In this document: piece by piece, positions 1 through 9,900 of the stretch
Layout of the letters: each line of letters begins with the position of its first letter
Position numbering within the stretch: position 1 is the first letter of the stretch
Position numbers and translations under genes: made by a program
NCBI GenBank assembly: GCA_029260135.1
Contig: JAJDDV010000208.1
Span: forward strand, 1-32,474
Direction: 5' to 3'
DNA length: 32,474 nucleotides
From: Phycisphaerae bacterium
GTDB lineage: Bacteria; Planctomycetota; Phycisphaerae; UBA1845
Notes under the pieces: model-generated
Seen by the model: only the letters and a program-made list of their open reading frames with translations
Told to the model about the DNA's origin: nothing
Databases searched by the model: none

Positions 1-3000
1 CCCTGAACTCAGCCAGTTGAACGGTCCGGTATCGACCCGTCCCATCAACGACAGGACCGCCGGATTCCATTGCAGAATCACTTCGATGGATGCCGCGGGA
101 TGGGTCACACACGCTCCGGACTGAGCGATCAGGTCGACGCGAACGGTTTGGCCTACCTGAACCACCTGGTTCAGGGGCGACCAAGTCAGATGAACGACCG
201 GCGTGCCGGAGAGAGTTCCCGTACAGGTTCCCGACGCACACGCGTCATTCGTCGTGCAGACAAGTCCGTCGTCGCACGGGCTACCTTCGTTGGCGGGCGA
301 CGCAAAACAGACACCGTTCAAGCTGTTGCAGGACCCGACATTACATGGGTCGGTGAAAGCGGAGCAGTCCTTCGGTGCCCCGGCACAGATTCCCGCCTGA
401 CAGTCATCGTTGATCGTGCAGGCGTCGACATCGTCACATACCGTTCCGTTGGCCACGGGTGTGAGAACAGCGCAGTTTGCTGCAAGACCGACCGGATCGC
501 AGGTTGCGGTGTTGCACTGATCACCGGCACCGGAGCAATCAACAGGCGTTCCGGGCACGCACGCACCGAGCGAACACATATCTCCGATCGTGCACGCATC
601 AGCGTCATCGCAGGTGCGGGAGTGATTAGTATTTACACAAGTGCGCGAGACGCATGCGTCATCGGTGCAGGGATTTGCGTCATCGCAATCCGCGTCCACC
701 ACGCAGTCCACGCAAGAGTCAATACCTTCATCGCACACAAGAACGAGCGCCGTGCAGGGATCGCCCACCCCGGTACAGATGCCCGTGGCACAGGTGTCGG
801 TCACCGTACAGAACAGGGCATCATCACAGCCGGTACCATCCGGGAGTTGTGTTATGACCGTGCAGTTTCCTTCGAGTCCCACGGGATCACACGACGCGGG
901 CGAACATTGTGTTCCCGCGGCGATACAATCCACCGGGCCGCCTCCGGTACACACACCGAGTTGGCACGCCTCAGACACATTACACGGATCACCGTCAACG
1001 CAGGGCGTTCCATCAAGAAACGGCGTCATCGTATCGCAGTTACCCTCGACGGTTCCGACGGGGTCACAGGAAGCGGTATTGCAGGAATCGCCGGCGGTTG
1101 CGCAGTCTACCGGGCCCCCTCCGCTGCAGACGCCGGCCAGGCACGCTTCGTTGACGGTACAGACAGCGGTCCCCACGCAGGGGGTACCATCCAACACGGG
1201 CGTCAACACGCTGCAGTTGCCTTCCGCACCCGCAGCATCGCACGCCGCGGTATTGCACTCGTTTCCTGAGGTGGAACAGTCGACGGGTCCCCCGCCGGTG
1301 CAGGTGCCGGCTTGGCACGTCTCGCCTACGTTGCAGACGTCCAGGTCGACGCAGGCGGTTCCATCGAGCACGGGCGTCAGCACGCCGCAGTTGCCCTCCA
1401 CGCCAAGAGAATCACACGATGCGGTATTACACTGGTCTCCCGCGGTGGAACAATCGACGGGAACGGCCCCTTGGCAAACGCTCCCCATGCAGGTTTCGCC
1501 GACGTTACAGGGATCGCCATCATCGCAAGCGCCGACGACCGCCGCGTACTCGCAGACACCGGCGTTGCACAGGTCCGTCGTACAGCTATTGGCATCGTTG
1601 CACTCCGCGTCAAGAACGCATGCGCCCACGGTGACTGTGATCGTTCCTTCGAACAATACGCTCGTCAGATTCTCCCACGCACTTAGTCCGGCAGTGGTAT
1701 TGAGCGACACGTCCCAGATGCCGTTCGCATCCGCGCTGGCGATCACCGGAAACGCCGATAGGTCTCCGAGGAACGTCAACGGCGCAGGAATAAACGAACC
1801 GTTGTCATCGACGCTACCATTGAGCAGCGTCGAGGCGGTAAGATCCGTATCGAAAGCGGTGAAGGAGCCCGCTCCGGGCCAGGGATCAGCGAGTTGAGCC
1901 ACGTCGACCGGCGGCGCAGATGTAAAACTCAGCGTACCGACGGCACCCGCTCTTGGGATCAACTCTGCCATGACCGACACGCCAAACGTCGACATTCCCT
2001 GCACTTCGCCGGATACCACGAGATTCGCGGTCGCGCTGGGAGGCATTGCGAAGCTGTTGACCGAAATGCTGACGGGCGGCTTGATCGTGATCGTACCCGC
2101 TGCAAGCGTCGTGGTGACGCCTTCCCAGCTACTGTTACCCGCCGAAGTCGCGAGCGCGACATCCCAAGTCCCCCCCGCATCGCCACTGGCGACGAGCGGG
2201 AAGGCCACCAAGCGGCCGCCGAAGTTGATCGGCCCTGCCACAAAGGTCCCATTGTCGTCGATCGATCCGTTCAGAAGTGTCGACGCCGTGGCGTCCGTGT
2301 CAAAGGTACTGAAGGTTCCGAGCCCGGGCCACGGGTCATCCATCTGGGCAATATCACTCGGCGGTGCCACGGTGAACGCCATCGTCCCGGTGTTCCCTGC
2401 TCGTGGTGTCAATTCGACGAACAGACTCACTCCGTAGGTATCGAAGCCGGCGATCTGGCCGGCCACGACGAGATTCTCGGTAGCACCGGCGGCAACGATC
2501 ATACTCTCGACGGTCAGTGACGCCGACGCACCCACACACGCATTGAGCACGTCATCGCAGACCTGTCCTGGACAAGGATCCCCGACTCCGGCACAAGCTC
2601 CCGCGCTGCACACATCGGTCACTGTACAGAAGAGGCCATCATCGCACGCCGCGGTGTTGTCGGTGTATTCACACACGCCGACGTTGCAGGTATCGTCGGT
2701 ACAGACGTTTCCATCATCACAGTCGACGGGCGCGACACATGACGTGCAGATGTCATTCGTTTCGTCGCACACGGCCCCAACGGCGCAGGGGTCTCCCGGC
2801 GAGACACAGGACAAGACGGCATCACAGACTTCCGCACCGTTACAGAAAAGACCGTCTCCAGGGCAATTGGCATCGTTCGGCGTGTTGACGCAGCTTCCTG
2901 CGGCGCAGGTGTCATCCGTACAGGCGACGCTATCGTCGCAGTCACCCGCCACCGTGCATTGATCACACGTGTCTGTTGTGTCGTTGCAGAATTCACTCGC

Positions 3001-3708
3001 GAGGCAGGGATCGCCACTGGAGGTGCAGTCTACTGTGGCGTTACAGACTTCGGCCCCCGTGCAGAACAGACCATCATCGATACAATTTGCGTTATTGGGC
3101 GTGTAGACGCACGTCCCAGCGACGCAAGTGTCATCGGTGCAGCCGACACTATCGGTACAGTCCGCGTTTACGAAGCACTCACCCTGGAATACGGTAATCG
3201 TGCCGGCCAGCAGGATCGTGGTCGCCGTTCCCTCCCAAGCGCTATCGCCGAGTGAGGTGGAAAGAACCACATCCCACACGCCCAGCGCATCCGCGCTCGC
3301 GACGATCGGGAAACCGGTCAGGGAACCACTGAACGTGAGCGCCCCGGGAACGAAGGTGCCATTGTCGTCGACGGAACCGTTGAGTGCGGTGGATCCGCTG
3401 GCATCCGTATCGAGAGCCGTGAATATACCCGCCCCGGGCCACGGATCGCCCATCTGAGCGATATCAACATCTATGGGAAGCGCAGCCGGTGTGAACGTCA
3501 CGGTGCCCGTCGTGCCCGCCCGGGGTACGATCTCGACCATGAGCGTGACACCGAACGCCGACTCGCCCGCAATGTCGCCGGAAACGACAAGCGTTGCCGT
3601 CGTGCCGGGCTGCAGCGCCACCGACCCCGCGGTCAACGTGGCACCATCAAGCTGAGAAGTGCCAACGAACGCCACAAGTAAGATTGTCGCCACGATCCGT
3701 CGCAACAT
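1..3708 (-). CDS. Giant secreted cysteine-rich protein, C terminus outside the window
   Basis: Open frame of 1236 codons from ATG at 3708 to the left edge, with no stop seen, so it is partial. GGGGA lies 8 bases before the ATG. Residues 1-22 (MLRRIVATILLVAFVGTSQL) form a signal peptide. Three copies of a ~145-residue beta module follow, at about 24-175, 397-545 and 551-696. They share the landmarks DPWPG, LLNGS(V/I)DDNGTF and ASADALGVWDV. Two cysteine-rich blocks (about 176-395 and 697-1165) carry CDDGLFCNGAEVC and CNVGETCQAGTC patterns like the Dicty_CTDC repeat. A cohesin-like domain begins near 1168 (HLTWSPLNQVVQVGQTV, then LQWNPAVLSLMG) and is cut by the window edge. By analogy with its neighbours a dockerin-like end probably lies beyond it (inference). 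It is last of the seven-gene array, 127 bases after the preceding stop. Secreted structural or adhesive role is inference; no enzymatic motif is visible. Confidence 0.85.
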   Translation of the reverse strand, partial: MLRRIVATILLVAFVGTSQLDGATLTAGSVALQPGTTATLVVSGDIAGESAFGVTLMVEIVPRAGTTGTVTFTPAALPIDVDIAQMGDPWPGAGIFTALDTDASGSTALNGSVDDNGTFVPGALTFSGSLTGFPIVASADALGVWDVVLSTSLGDSAWEGTATTILLAGTITVFQGECFVNADCTDSVGCTDDTCVAGTCVYTPNNANCIDDGLFCTGAEVCNATVDCTSSGDPCLASEFCNDTTDTCDQCTVAGDCDDSVACTDDTCAAGSCVNTPNDANCPGDGLFCNGAEVCDAVLSCVSPGDPCAVGAVCDETNDICTSCVAPVDCDDGNVCTDDTCNVGVCEYTDNTAACDDGLFCTVTDVCSAGACAGVGDPCPGQVCDDVLNACVGASASLTVESMIVAAGATENLVVAGQIAGFDTYGVSLFVELTPRAGNTGTMAFTVAPPSDIAQMDDPWPGLGTFSTFDTDATASTLLNGSIDDNGTFVAGPINFGGRLVAFPLVASGDAGGTWDVALATSAGNSSWEGVTTTLAAGTITIKPPVSISVNSFAMPPSATANLVVSGEVQGMSTFGVSVMAELIPRAGAVGTLSFTSAPPVDVAQLADPWPGAGSFTAFDTDLTASTLLNGSVDDNGSFIPAPLTFLGDLSAFPVIASADANGIWDVSLNTTAGLSAWENLTSVLFEGTITVTVGACVLDAECNDANSCTTDLCNAGVCEYAAVVGACDDGDPCNVGETCMGSVCQGAVPVDCSTAGDQCNTASCDSLGVEGNCGVLTPVLDGTACVDLDVCNVGETCQAGTCTGGGPVDCSTSGNECNTAACDAAGAEGNCSVLTPVLDGTPCVGTAVCTVNEACLAGVCSGGGPVDCATAGDSCNTASCDPVGTVEGNCDTMTPFLDGTPCVDGDPCNVSEACQLGVCTGGGPVDCIAAGTQCSPASCDPVGLEGNCTVITQLPDGTGCDDALFCTVTDTCATGICTGVGDPCTALVLVCDEGIDSCVDCVVDADCDDANPCTDDACVSRTCVNTNHSRTCDDADACTIGDMCSLGACVPGTPVDCSGAGDQCNTATCDPVGLAANCAVLTPVANGTVCDDVDACTINDDCQAGICAGAPKDCSAFTDPCNVGSCNSLNGVCFASPANEGSPCDDGLVCTTNDACASGTCTGTLSGTPVVHLTWSPLNQVVQVGQTVRVDLIAQSGACVTHPAASIEVILQWNPAVLSLMGRVDTGPFNWLSSG
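770..1470 (-). repeat. Four tandem ~58-residue cysteine-rich units inside the giant protein
   Basis: Coding repeat of about 174 bases per unit. Each unit reads approximately PVDC, CNTAxCD, EGNC, TPxLDGTxC, CNVxExC, GxCTGG. A fifth, more diverged unit lies at about 380-560, and simpler cysteine-rich repeats fill the gaps. Boundaries are approximate. Confidence 0.7.
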
Positions 3709-3835
3709 TACGAATTCCCCACCAAACCGCGACGACGCAGCAGATTGAAGCGCGGGGAATTCCCGCCACCCAAACCATCGCTGCATCGATTGTTGTGCCT
3801 CATCCCTTCCACTCTCGCTTTTCGACGTTCTACGG

Positions 3836-5455
3836 TCATGGTGAAATCAACGGCACCGTGTAGAACGGGTTCACATCCGCCCGTGCCTCTCCTACGTCGC
3901 TGAGTCGCACCCGGCCGTCCTTGTCGACGTCAAAGACACTTGTAATCGGCACGGCCAGGAACGGGTTCACTTCTGCGCGTGTCAGTCCCACATCACCGAG
4001 CCGCGTCTTGCGATCACCGTCAACGTCGCCCGTGATGTTTCCCAGGAAGAAGACGGTGTTACCACCGGGAACGTTGTCACCACTCGGCAGCACGACGGGG
4101 TTACCGGAGACTTCGCCATCTAGCTGGACACCGCTCGCCGTGACCTGCGTCGCATCGATCGTCACCTTCAGCCATCGCCGCCTCACATGATCATCCGCCA
4201 AGACGATCGTGACGACGGTATCCAGACCGACGACCGCCGGTATCACGACGACCGCCGTCGGAGCGTTGTCGACCGGCGAGAACACCGTTCCCGTTCCCGT
4301 TGTCCACTCAAACCCAAACGCCGCCTCGGGGGTCGCCCCGAAGGAAACGATACCGTCAAACGTCACCCGTATGCCGGTGATGCCGCGCATGTAGTTTGTC
4401 AGGTTTGCCAGCGTTGCCGTCGAACCGGCTGCCAAGAAGTTCTTGCTCGTATCCGCCTGGTCCAGGAACCGGCCGGCGTAGAACACCTCGAGATTGGTCA
4501 CCCGAAGCGGCGCAAGACAAGCGTCCACTACATCGTCGCAGAGAAGTGGAACACAGGGGTCGCCGCTGGAAACGCACACGCCCGAACTGCAGGTATCGAC
4601 GCCGTTGCAGAACACGGTATCGTCACACGACCCGCCTTCATTCGTCGGGATGGCTTCACACAGACCCGACACGGCGTTGCACGTTCCGATGTTGCACGGG
4701 TCATCCAGAGAGGAGCAATCCACCGGCGTGGTCACACACACGCCCGCGGTACACGTGTCGCCGACCGTACAAAGATCGTTGTCATCACACGCCAGCCCCT
4801 CATTCGACGGAATGGCCTCGCAGAGGTCTAGGGTCTCGTTGCAGACGCCGCTATTACACTGATCCGTGAGGACCGTGCAATCCGGCGCGGTGCCCGCCTG
4901 ACAGGCGCCGCCGATAAACGGCTCCAGTCCATTGCAGAACAATCCGTCGCTGCACGTACTCGTTATGAGCTGCGAATCCGTCGTGGTCGGCAGCACGGTG
5001 TGGTTGTCCGTGGCCACCGTGAGTTTCGTCTGGAACGGTGGAACCTCCGCGCGGAAGGTGACGCCGGCTGCACCTTCGCCAACCGCGACGAAGATCAGCG
5101 TGGCGACGGTCCCGGTCGCAAACGTCGAACCGCCGTTGATGACGACGGCATAGGTGACGTCGCCATTCACATCCGTCAAGTGTACTTCGACCCAGCCGCC
5201 GACTCCGAGATTGGCCGGAACGACCGACGACAACGAGAGGATCGTCGGATCATATTGCATCAACGCCTGGACACCGTTCACCGGCGCAGCCAGATTGGCC
5301 ACGTCCAGTGTCACGGTCACGGTATCGCCGGGCATGACGTTCTCGGAACCGGGCACCACATTCAGCGCAAGGTCATCGACGCCCAGCGCACCGGACCCGG
5401 TCGCAAGTGCTACGACGATGGCGATGATTGATGGTATCCTCCGATATTCTGCCAT
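3836..5455 (-). CDS. Secreted cohesin-like / cysteine-rich / dockerin protein
   Basis: 539 residues. Signal peptide at 1-24 (MAEYRRIPSIIAIVVALATG). Residues 26-165 form a cohesin-like domain (VDDLALNV, TVTLDVANLAAPVNGVQ, YDPTILSLSSV, TYAVVINGG), closely similar to the N terminus of the 1517-residue protein upstream. Residues 168-315 are cysteine-rich repeats (CDDNDLCTVGDTC type). Residues 319-465 match the beta module that I know precedes dockerins in large planctomycete proteins (VFYAGRFLDQ, MRGITGIRVTFDG, FFLGNITGD). Residues 470-539 are a dockerin-like pair of loops, GDVDGDRKTRLGDV and FDVDKDGRVRLSDV, each followed by a (T/E)ARA(E/D)VNPF-like tail; these should bind calcium. A GGGAAGGGG stretch precedes the ATG. 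Probably an extracellular structural or complex-forming protein; its partner is unknown. Confidence 0.88.
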   Translation of the reverse strand: MAEYRRIPSIIAIVVALATGSGALGVDDLALNVVPGSENVMPGDTVTVTLDVANLAAPVNGVQALMQYDPTILSLSSVVPANLGVGGWVEVHLTDVNGDVTYAVVINGGSTFATGTVATLIFVAVGEGAAGVTFRAEVPPFQTKLTVATDNHTVLPTTTDSQLITSTCSDGLFCNGLEPFIGGACQAGTAPDCTVLTDQCNSGVCNETLDLCEAIPSNEGLACDDNDLCTVGDTCTAGVCVTTPVDCSSLDDPCNIGTCNAVSGLCEAIPTNEGGSCDDTVFCNGVDTCSSGVCVSSGDPCVPLLCDDVVDACLAPLRVTNLEVFYAGRFLDQADTSKNFLAAGSTATLANLTNYMRGITGIRVTFDGIVSFGATPEAAFGFEWTTGTGTVFSPVDNAPTAVVVIPAVVGLDTVVTIVLADDHVRRRWLKVTIDATQVTASGVQLDGEVSGNPVVLPSGDNVPGGNTVFFLGNITGDVDGDRKTRLGDVGLTRAEVNPFLAVPITSVFDVDKDGRVRLSDVGEARADVNPFYTVPLISP

Positions 5456-5519
5456 CAGCTACGCCCCTTCCCCATTACCCGAGGAAACTCGCAAAGCACG
5501 CATGTCGGGATCCGAAGTC

Positions 5520-6791
5520 TCACGGTATCGGCCCCGACATTGCCATGAAGAACGCACGATGGTCGTCCTCGTCGAGGTCGCCGTCGTCGTCAAAATCATA
5601 CACACTGCAGCGCAATGCCGGCTCGAGCGAATACGCCGGCTGCGCCGCTGGAACGGCGAACCCGGTGTAACAGGCCTGGAACTCGGCAGCGTCTCGCAGG
5701 TCGATTCGGCCACTGCCATCCCCGTCACCGAGGTCGACCACGCTTACTGTTCCATGATCCAACTCCGTTGGTGTAACGGTCTGCAAAGACCACCGACTCT
5801 CACCTTCGGTCGTCGAAAGCACCACATCCCAGACACCCTCGGCATCAGCACTCGCGAACAGGGGATATCCCGCCAGATCGCCTGAGAACGCAACCGGCGT
5901 GGACACGAACGTCCCATTATCCTCGATGCTCCCGTTCAAGAGCGGCGATCCCGAAAGGTCGATGTCGAACGCCTGAAACGTCCCCACCACAGGCCACGGG
6001 TCGTCGAACTGCAAGATGTCGTCAGCGACCGTGAACTCCACCGCTCCGATGGACTCGGCCCGCGGAACCAACTCGAGCAAGACCTCGATTCCGAGCACGT
6101 TGTCATTTCGGATGCCGCCGGAGACGACCACGTAGGCTGTGCGGCCGACGGCCACCGTCACATCGGCGACACTCAACGTTGGTGGCGCCGCAATCGTGAT
6201 GTCCGCGTCCTGCAAGGTCCCAGTCACGTCGGTAAGACCGTTGGCGTGAAGGCCGTTCATGACTTTCGTACTCGACGGGGACAGGCCCAGCATCTCCTCG
6301 ATCACGACGGCCGTTAAAGGCGTCTCCACGAGCGCTCTGAACTTGAACGTCGCGATCGGAAGACCTCCCTCGGTCGCCCCAGCCTTGCTGAACGACGATG
6401 CCTGAAAAAAGGCATCACCATCATTGAACGGCGCTTCAGTGAACGGATCACAGTACAGATCCGAACCGCAGTCAGCGTTCAACCCGTCGCGCAGACTGTC
6501 CAGGAGAAACCCGAACATAAAGCTCCAAGTATGTGCACCCGTTGGGACCGCCGGACCTTCGAGTGCGAGCACGGTCGGGTCCCAAGTCAATGCTGCGTCG
6601 ACAATCGTGAACTCGGATTCACCGAAGCCATCCCAGAAGGCCACAAGCGTAATCTCGACGGGCATACCGGGGGCGACGGACTGCAGGCTGGGCCTCAACT
6701 CGAGGTTTACCGCCGCTGCTGCCCGTGAGGTTGCCATCATACCCATCCATAGGGTCACCACCGCCATGGCGGCGACCGTTCGGATCCTCAT
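5520..6791 (-). CDS. Secreted cohesin-like protein with C-terminal EF-hand/dockerin-like pair
   Basis: 423 residues. Signal peptide at 1-26 (MRIRTVAAMAVVTLWMGMMA). Residues 27-200 form a cohesin-like domain (VNLELRPSLQSVAPGMPVEI, LTWDPTVLALEG) with an inserted signature, GLNADCGSDLYCDPFTEAPF then NDGDAFFQA, also found in the two homologous proteins encoded at 15890-17719 and 18223-20562. Residues 204-360 are a single copy of the DPWP/DNGTF module that occurs three times in the giant protein. The last 60 residues carry two calcium-loop-like segments, DGDGSGRIDLRD and DFDDDGDLDEDD, with a disulfide-suggestive Cys pair (FQACYTG, LRCSVYD). The gene sits 64 bases before the next one and is probably co-transcribed with it. 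Extracellular role inferred. Confidence 0.87.
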   Translation of the reverse strand: MRIRTVAAMAVVTLWMGMMATSRAAAAVNLELRPSLQSVAPGMPVEITLVAFWDGFGESEFTIVDAALTWDPTVLALEGPAVPTGAHTWSFMFGFLLDSLRDGLNADCGSDLYCDPFTEAPFNDGDAFFQASSFSKAGATEGGLPIATFKFRALVETPLTAVVIEEMLGLSPSSTKVMNGLHANGLTDVTGTLQDADITIAAPPTLSVADVTVAVGRTAYVVVSGGIRNDNVLGIEVLLELVPRAESIGAVEFTVADDILQFDDPWPVVGTFQAFDIDLSGSPLLNGSIEDNGTFVSTPVAFSGDLAGYPLFASADAEGVWDVVLSTTEGESRWSLQTVTPTELDHGTVSVVDLGDGDGSGRIDLRDAAEFQACYTGFAVPAAQPAYSLEPALRCSVYDFDDDGDLDEDDHRAFFMAMSGPIP

Positions 6792-6878
6792 CCCGTCTAC
6801 CCCCCAACAAGCACAGGCCTATCACCACGACGGACCGGCTGGCCGATCCGCCGACGCACCCCATTCCAACCTGCGCGC

Positions 6879-6904
6879 CCCGCGACGGGTTTCAAACCCG
6901 CGGG
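6879..6904. other. Strong inverted repeat between two array genes
   Basis: CCCGC and GGGTT arms pair with AACCC and GCGGG across a 3-base loop, with a 3-base bulge (GAC) on one side. It lies in the 166-base spacer after the stop of the PKD-repeat gene. No T-tract follows, so it is not a standard intrinsic terminator; mRNA processing, stability or a REP-like element are all possible. Confidence 0.5.
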
Positions 6905-6957
6905 CTCAACCTTCGGACAACTCCGCCGCGGCGCTCACCCCCTGCTACCGCTTCGTT

Positions 6958-9900
6958 CTATCTCCGTCGCTCCATTCGCACCTTGCCGGGCGTCAATCGG
7001 TCCAGCCGGCGTTCGAAGCTCTGCGACAGCTCAAGACCGTTCTGCTGCGCGAACGCACGAATGTCCCGGACGTCAATCACGCCATCTCGATTCAGGTCGG
7101 CGCGCTCTGCGTCGGGAATATCGAGGCTTGCGACGGATACGCTGGCTTGCATCGCCGCCCGCGCTGGTCCGACAGCAATCGGTGCCCCGTCTACCGGGCG
7201 CAGGCCGATGCTCTCACCGGCGGCAACGCACGCGGCGTCCGCATCACCCACCTTGAAGAAGTTCGCCTGAATCGCACCGAAGTCAAGCGAGTCCTGCTGC
7301 CCGTCACCGGTCGCATCGGCACCGGTGGTCAGGTTCGCACCGATCGGGACATTCCACCGGCTCGCCAGAATCGAGAAGTCGGTGATGTCGCACAGATTGT
7401 CCTGAGGCACGGTGCCCGTGTGGAAATCACCCGCCTCCAGCTGGTTTGCCCCGGTCAGCGTCACGGTCGCGACACTGCAAACACCATAGGTAACGGACGC
7501 CAGCCGCTTGAGTGTGTGCCCTTCCTGGGCACTCACCCACGCCGCGCTCGGGCTCGTACTGGTAATGCTCACGGTTCCGACTCCGGTCGCATCCGTCGTG
7601 ACCGGTAGGACGCGCGTGTCCGTCGTTCCCGGACAATCGGTGATAACGAAAGTCACATCACGGGTCACCGCAGCCGACACCGCTTCCAACTGAAGCGTAA
7701 CGTCGATGCTCGGCTGGATGATGTTGACGATCTTCTGACAGTTACTGACGCAACCGTTGGTGTTGGTGATCGCGACATCCAGCGTCACCGTCAAACCTGA
7801 ACCGGCTGTGTAGGTGATCGAACTGCTACCTTGGCCGCTCGTCAGCGTTCCGCCGGTCACGGTCCAGATGTAGGTCGCCCCAACGCCGGCATCCGAAACG
7901 AACGCGAAGTTGTTCGTCGTCTGGAAACACACGTCATCGGCACCGAGGATGGTACAGTCCGGCGCGTTGACCGTTACGACCTTCTGACAACTGCTCACGC
8001 AGCCGTTGGCGTCGGTTACGGTCACGTCGATCGTGAGCGAGGTTCCCGTTCCCGCGGTGTAGGTAATCGATGTCGTTCCCTGGCCGCTGTTCAGGGCTCC
8101 GCCGGTCACGGTCCAGTTATATGTCGCTCCCACGCCTGCGTCCGGAACCGACGCGACGTTGCCGCTGAAGCCCGAACAAACGAGGTCGTTCGCCGAGATC
8201 GTGCAATCCGGGTTCGTGTTGACCGTCACTACCCACTGGCAACTCGTCACGCATCCGTTGGCATCCGTGGTGGTTACGTCGAGCGTCACCGTCGGACCCG
8301 CTCCGGACGTGTAGGTGATCGATGTGGTACCCGCTCCTGTGTCGAGCGTTCCGCCGGTCACGGTCCAGACATAACTGGCGCCGACGCCGGCATCGGACAC
8401 GAACGCGGTGTGCGCACCCGTGTCGGCACAAACGGCAGCATCCGCCGTGATGGTACAGGGCGGATTCGCATTGACGGTCACGATCGTCTGAGAACTGCTG
8501 ACGCAGCCGTTGCCATCCGTCACCGTAACGTCGACGGTCACGGTGGGACCTACCCCCGCCGTGTAAGCGATCGAGTCGGTGAATGGCGGAATGCTCTCAA
8601 TCGTCCCCCCCGTCACCGTCCAGGCATATGTCGCGCCGACGCCGGCATCCAGCACGGACGCCGCGTTTCCGGACGACCCGTCACAAACCGCCGAGGCCGT
8701 TGTGATCGTCGCATCCGGATTCGCGTTCACCGTCACGATGCTCTGCGAACTGCTGACACAACCGTTGGCGTCCGTCACCGTAACGTCGATCGTTACGGTC
8801 GGGCCCGCACCGGCGGTGTACGTAATCGCATTTGTGAGAGGTGGGATGCTCTCCAGTGTCCCGCCCGTCACGGTCCAGGCATAGGTCGATCCGACGCCGG
8901 CATCGGTGACCGACGCGGCGTTCCCGGTCGACCCGTCACAAACGGCCGCTGCCGTCGTGATCGTCGCATCCGGGTTGGCATTCACGGTTACGATGCTCTG
9001 CGAACTGCTGACACAACCGTTCGGGTCGGTCACGGTTACGTCTATGGTCAAGGTTGGGCCGGCGCCTGCCGTGAACGTAATGGCATTTGTGAAGGGAGGG
9101 GTGTCTTCAATCGTTCCGCCCGTCACGGTCCACGCATAGGTCGAACCCACGCCGGCATCGATGACCGAAGCGGCGTTCCCCGAGGTTCCATCACAGACCG
9201 CCGCGGCTGTGGTGATGGTCGCGTCAGGATTGGCGTTGATCGTCACCACGCTCTGGCAGGTGCTGACGCAGCCGCTGGCATCCGTCACGGTCAGGTCGAG
9301 CGTCACATTCAGGCCCGATCCGGCGGTGTAGGTGATGGATGAGGTTCCGGCACCGGCCGTAACCGTTCCCCCGGTCACCGTCCAGACATACGTCGCTCCG
9401 ACGCCGAGATCCGTCGTCGAGGCAATGTTGCCCGTGGAGCTGTCGCACACCGCCGCATCTGCGGTGATGGTGCAGGTCGGATTTGTCGCAACCGTCACGA
9501 TTTTCTGGCAGGTGCTGACACAGCCGTTGGCGTCGGTGACCGTCACATCGATCGTCACCGTCGGACCCACACCAGCGGTATAGGTGATGGCGTTTCCGAA
9601 AGGCGGAATGCCCTCGATGGTTCCACCCGTCACGGTCCAGCTATACGTCGCACCCACGCCGGCATCCGGTACTGAAGCGGTATTCCCGGTCGAACTGTCA
9701 CAAACCTGAGTCGCCGCGGTGATCGTGCAATCCGGATTTGCATTGACCGACGCCAGGCTCTGCGAGCTGCTCACACATCCATTCCCGTCCGTCACGGTGA
9801 CGTCGATCGTCACGGTCGTCGGGTCGGTTGCGGTATAGCTGATCGCCGTCGACCCCTGCCCCGAGTCAATGGTGCCGCCCGTTACGGTCCAAGCGTACGT

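Noticed and set aside
70..1897. Long plus-strand open frames (399 and 418 codons) opposite the giant cysteine-rich gene
   Set aside because: They mirror the repeats of the minus-strand gene, have no start signal or recognisable domain, and arise from GC-rich repetitive coding sequence.
1..3708. Cysteine-rich segments as EGF-like or disintegrin domains
   Set aside because: Spacing fits short Dicty_CTDC-like repeats better; no EGF cysteine pattern is kept across units.
6402..6420. DNA stretch GCCTGAAAAAAGGCATC found here and again near 16972
   Set aside because: It simply encodes the conserved DGDAFFQA protein motif in both paralogs, so it is not an independent DNA repeat.
7831..9342. 503-codon plus-strand frame within the PKD-repeat gene
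   Set aside because: It repeats with the same period as the antisense PKD-like units and is a low-complexity Arg/Gly/His/Asp sequence; a shadow frame.
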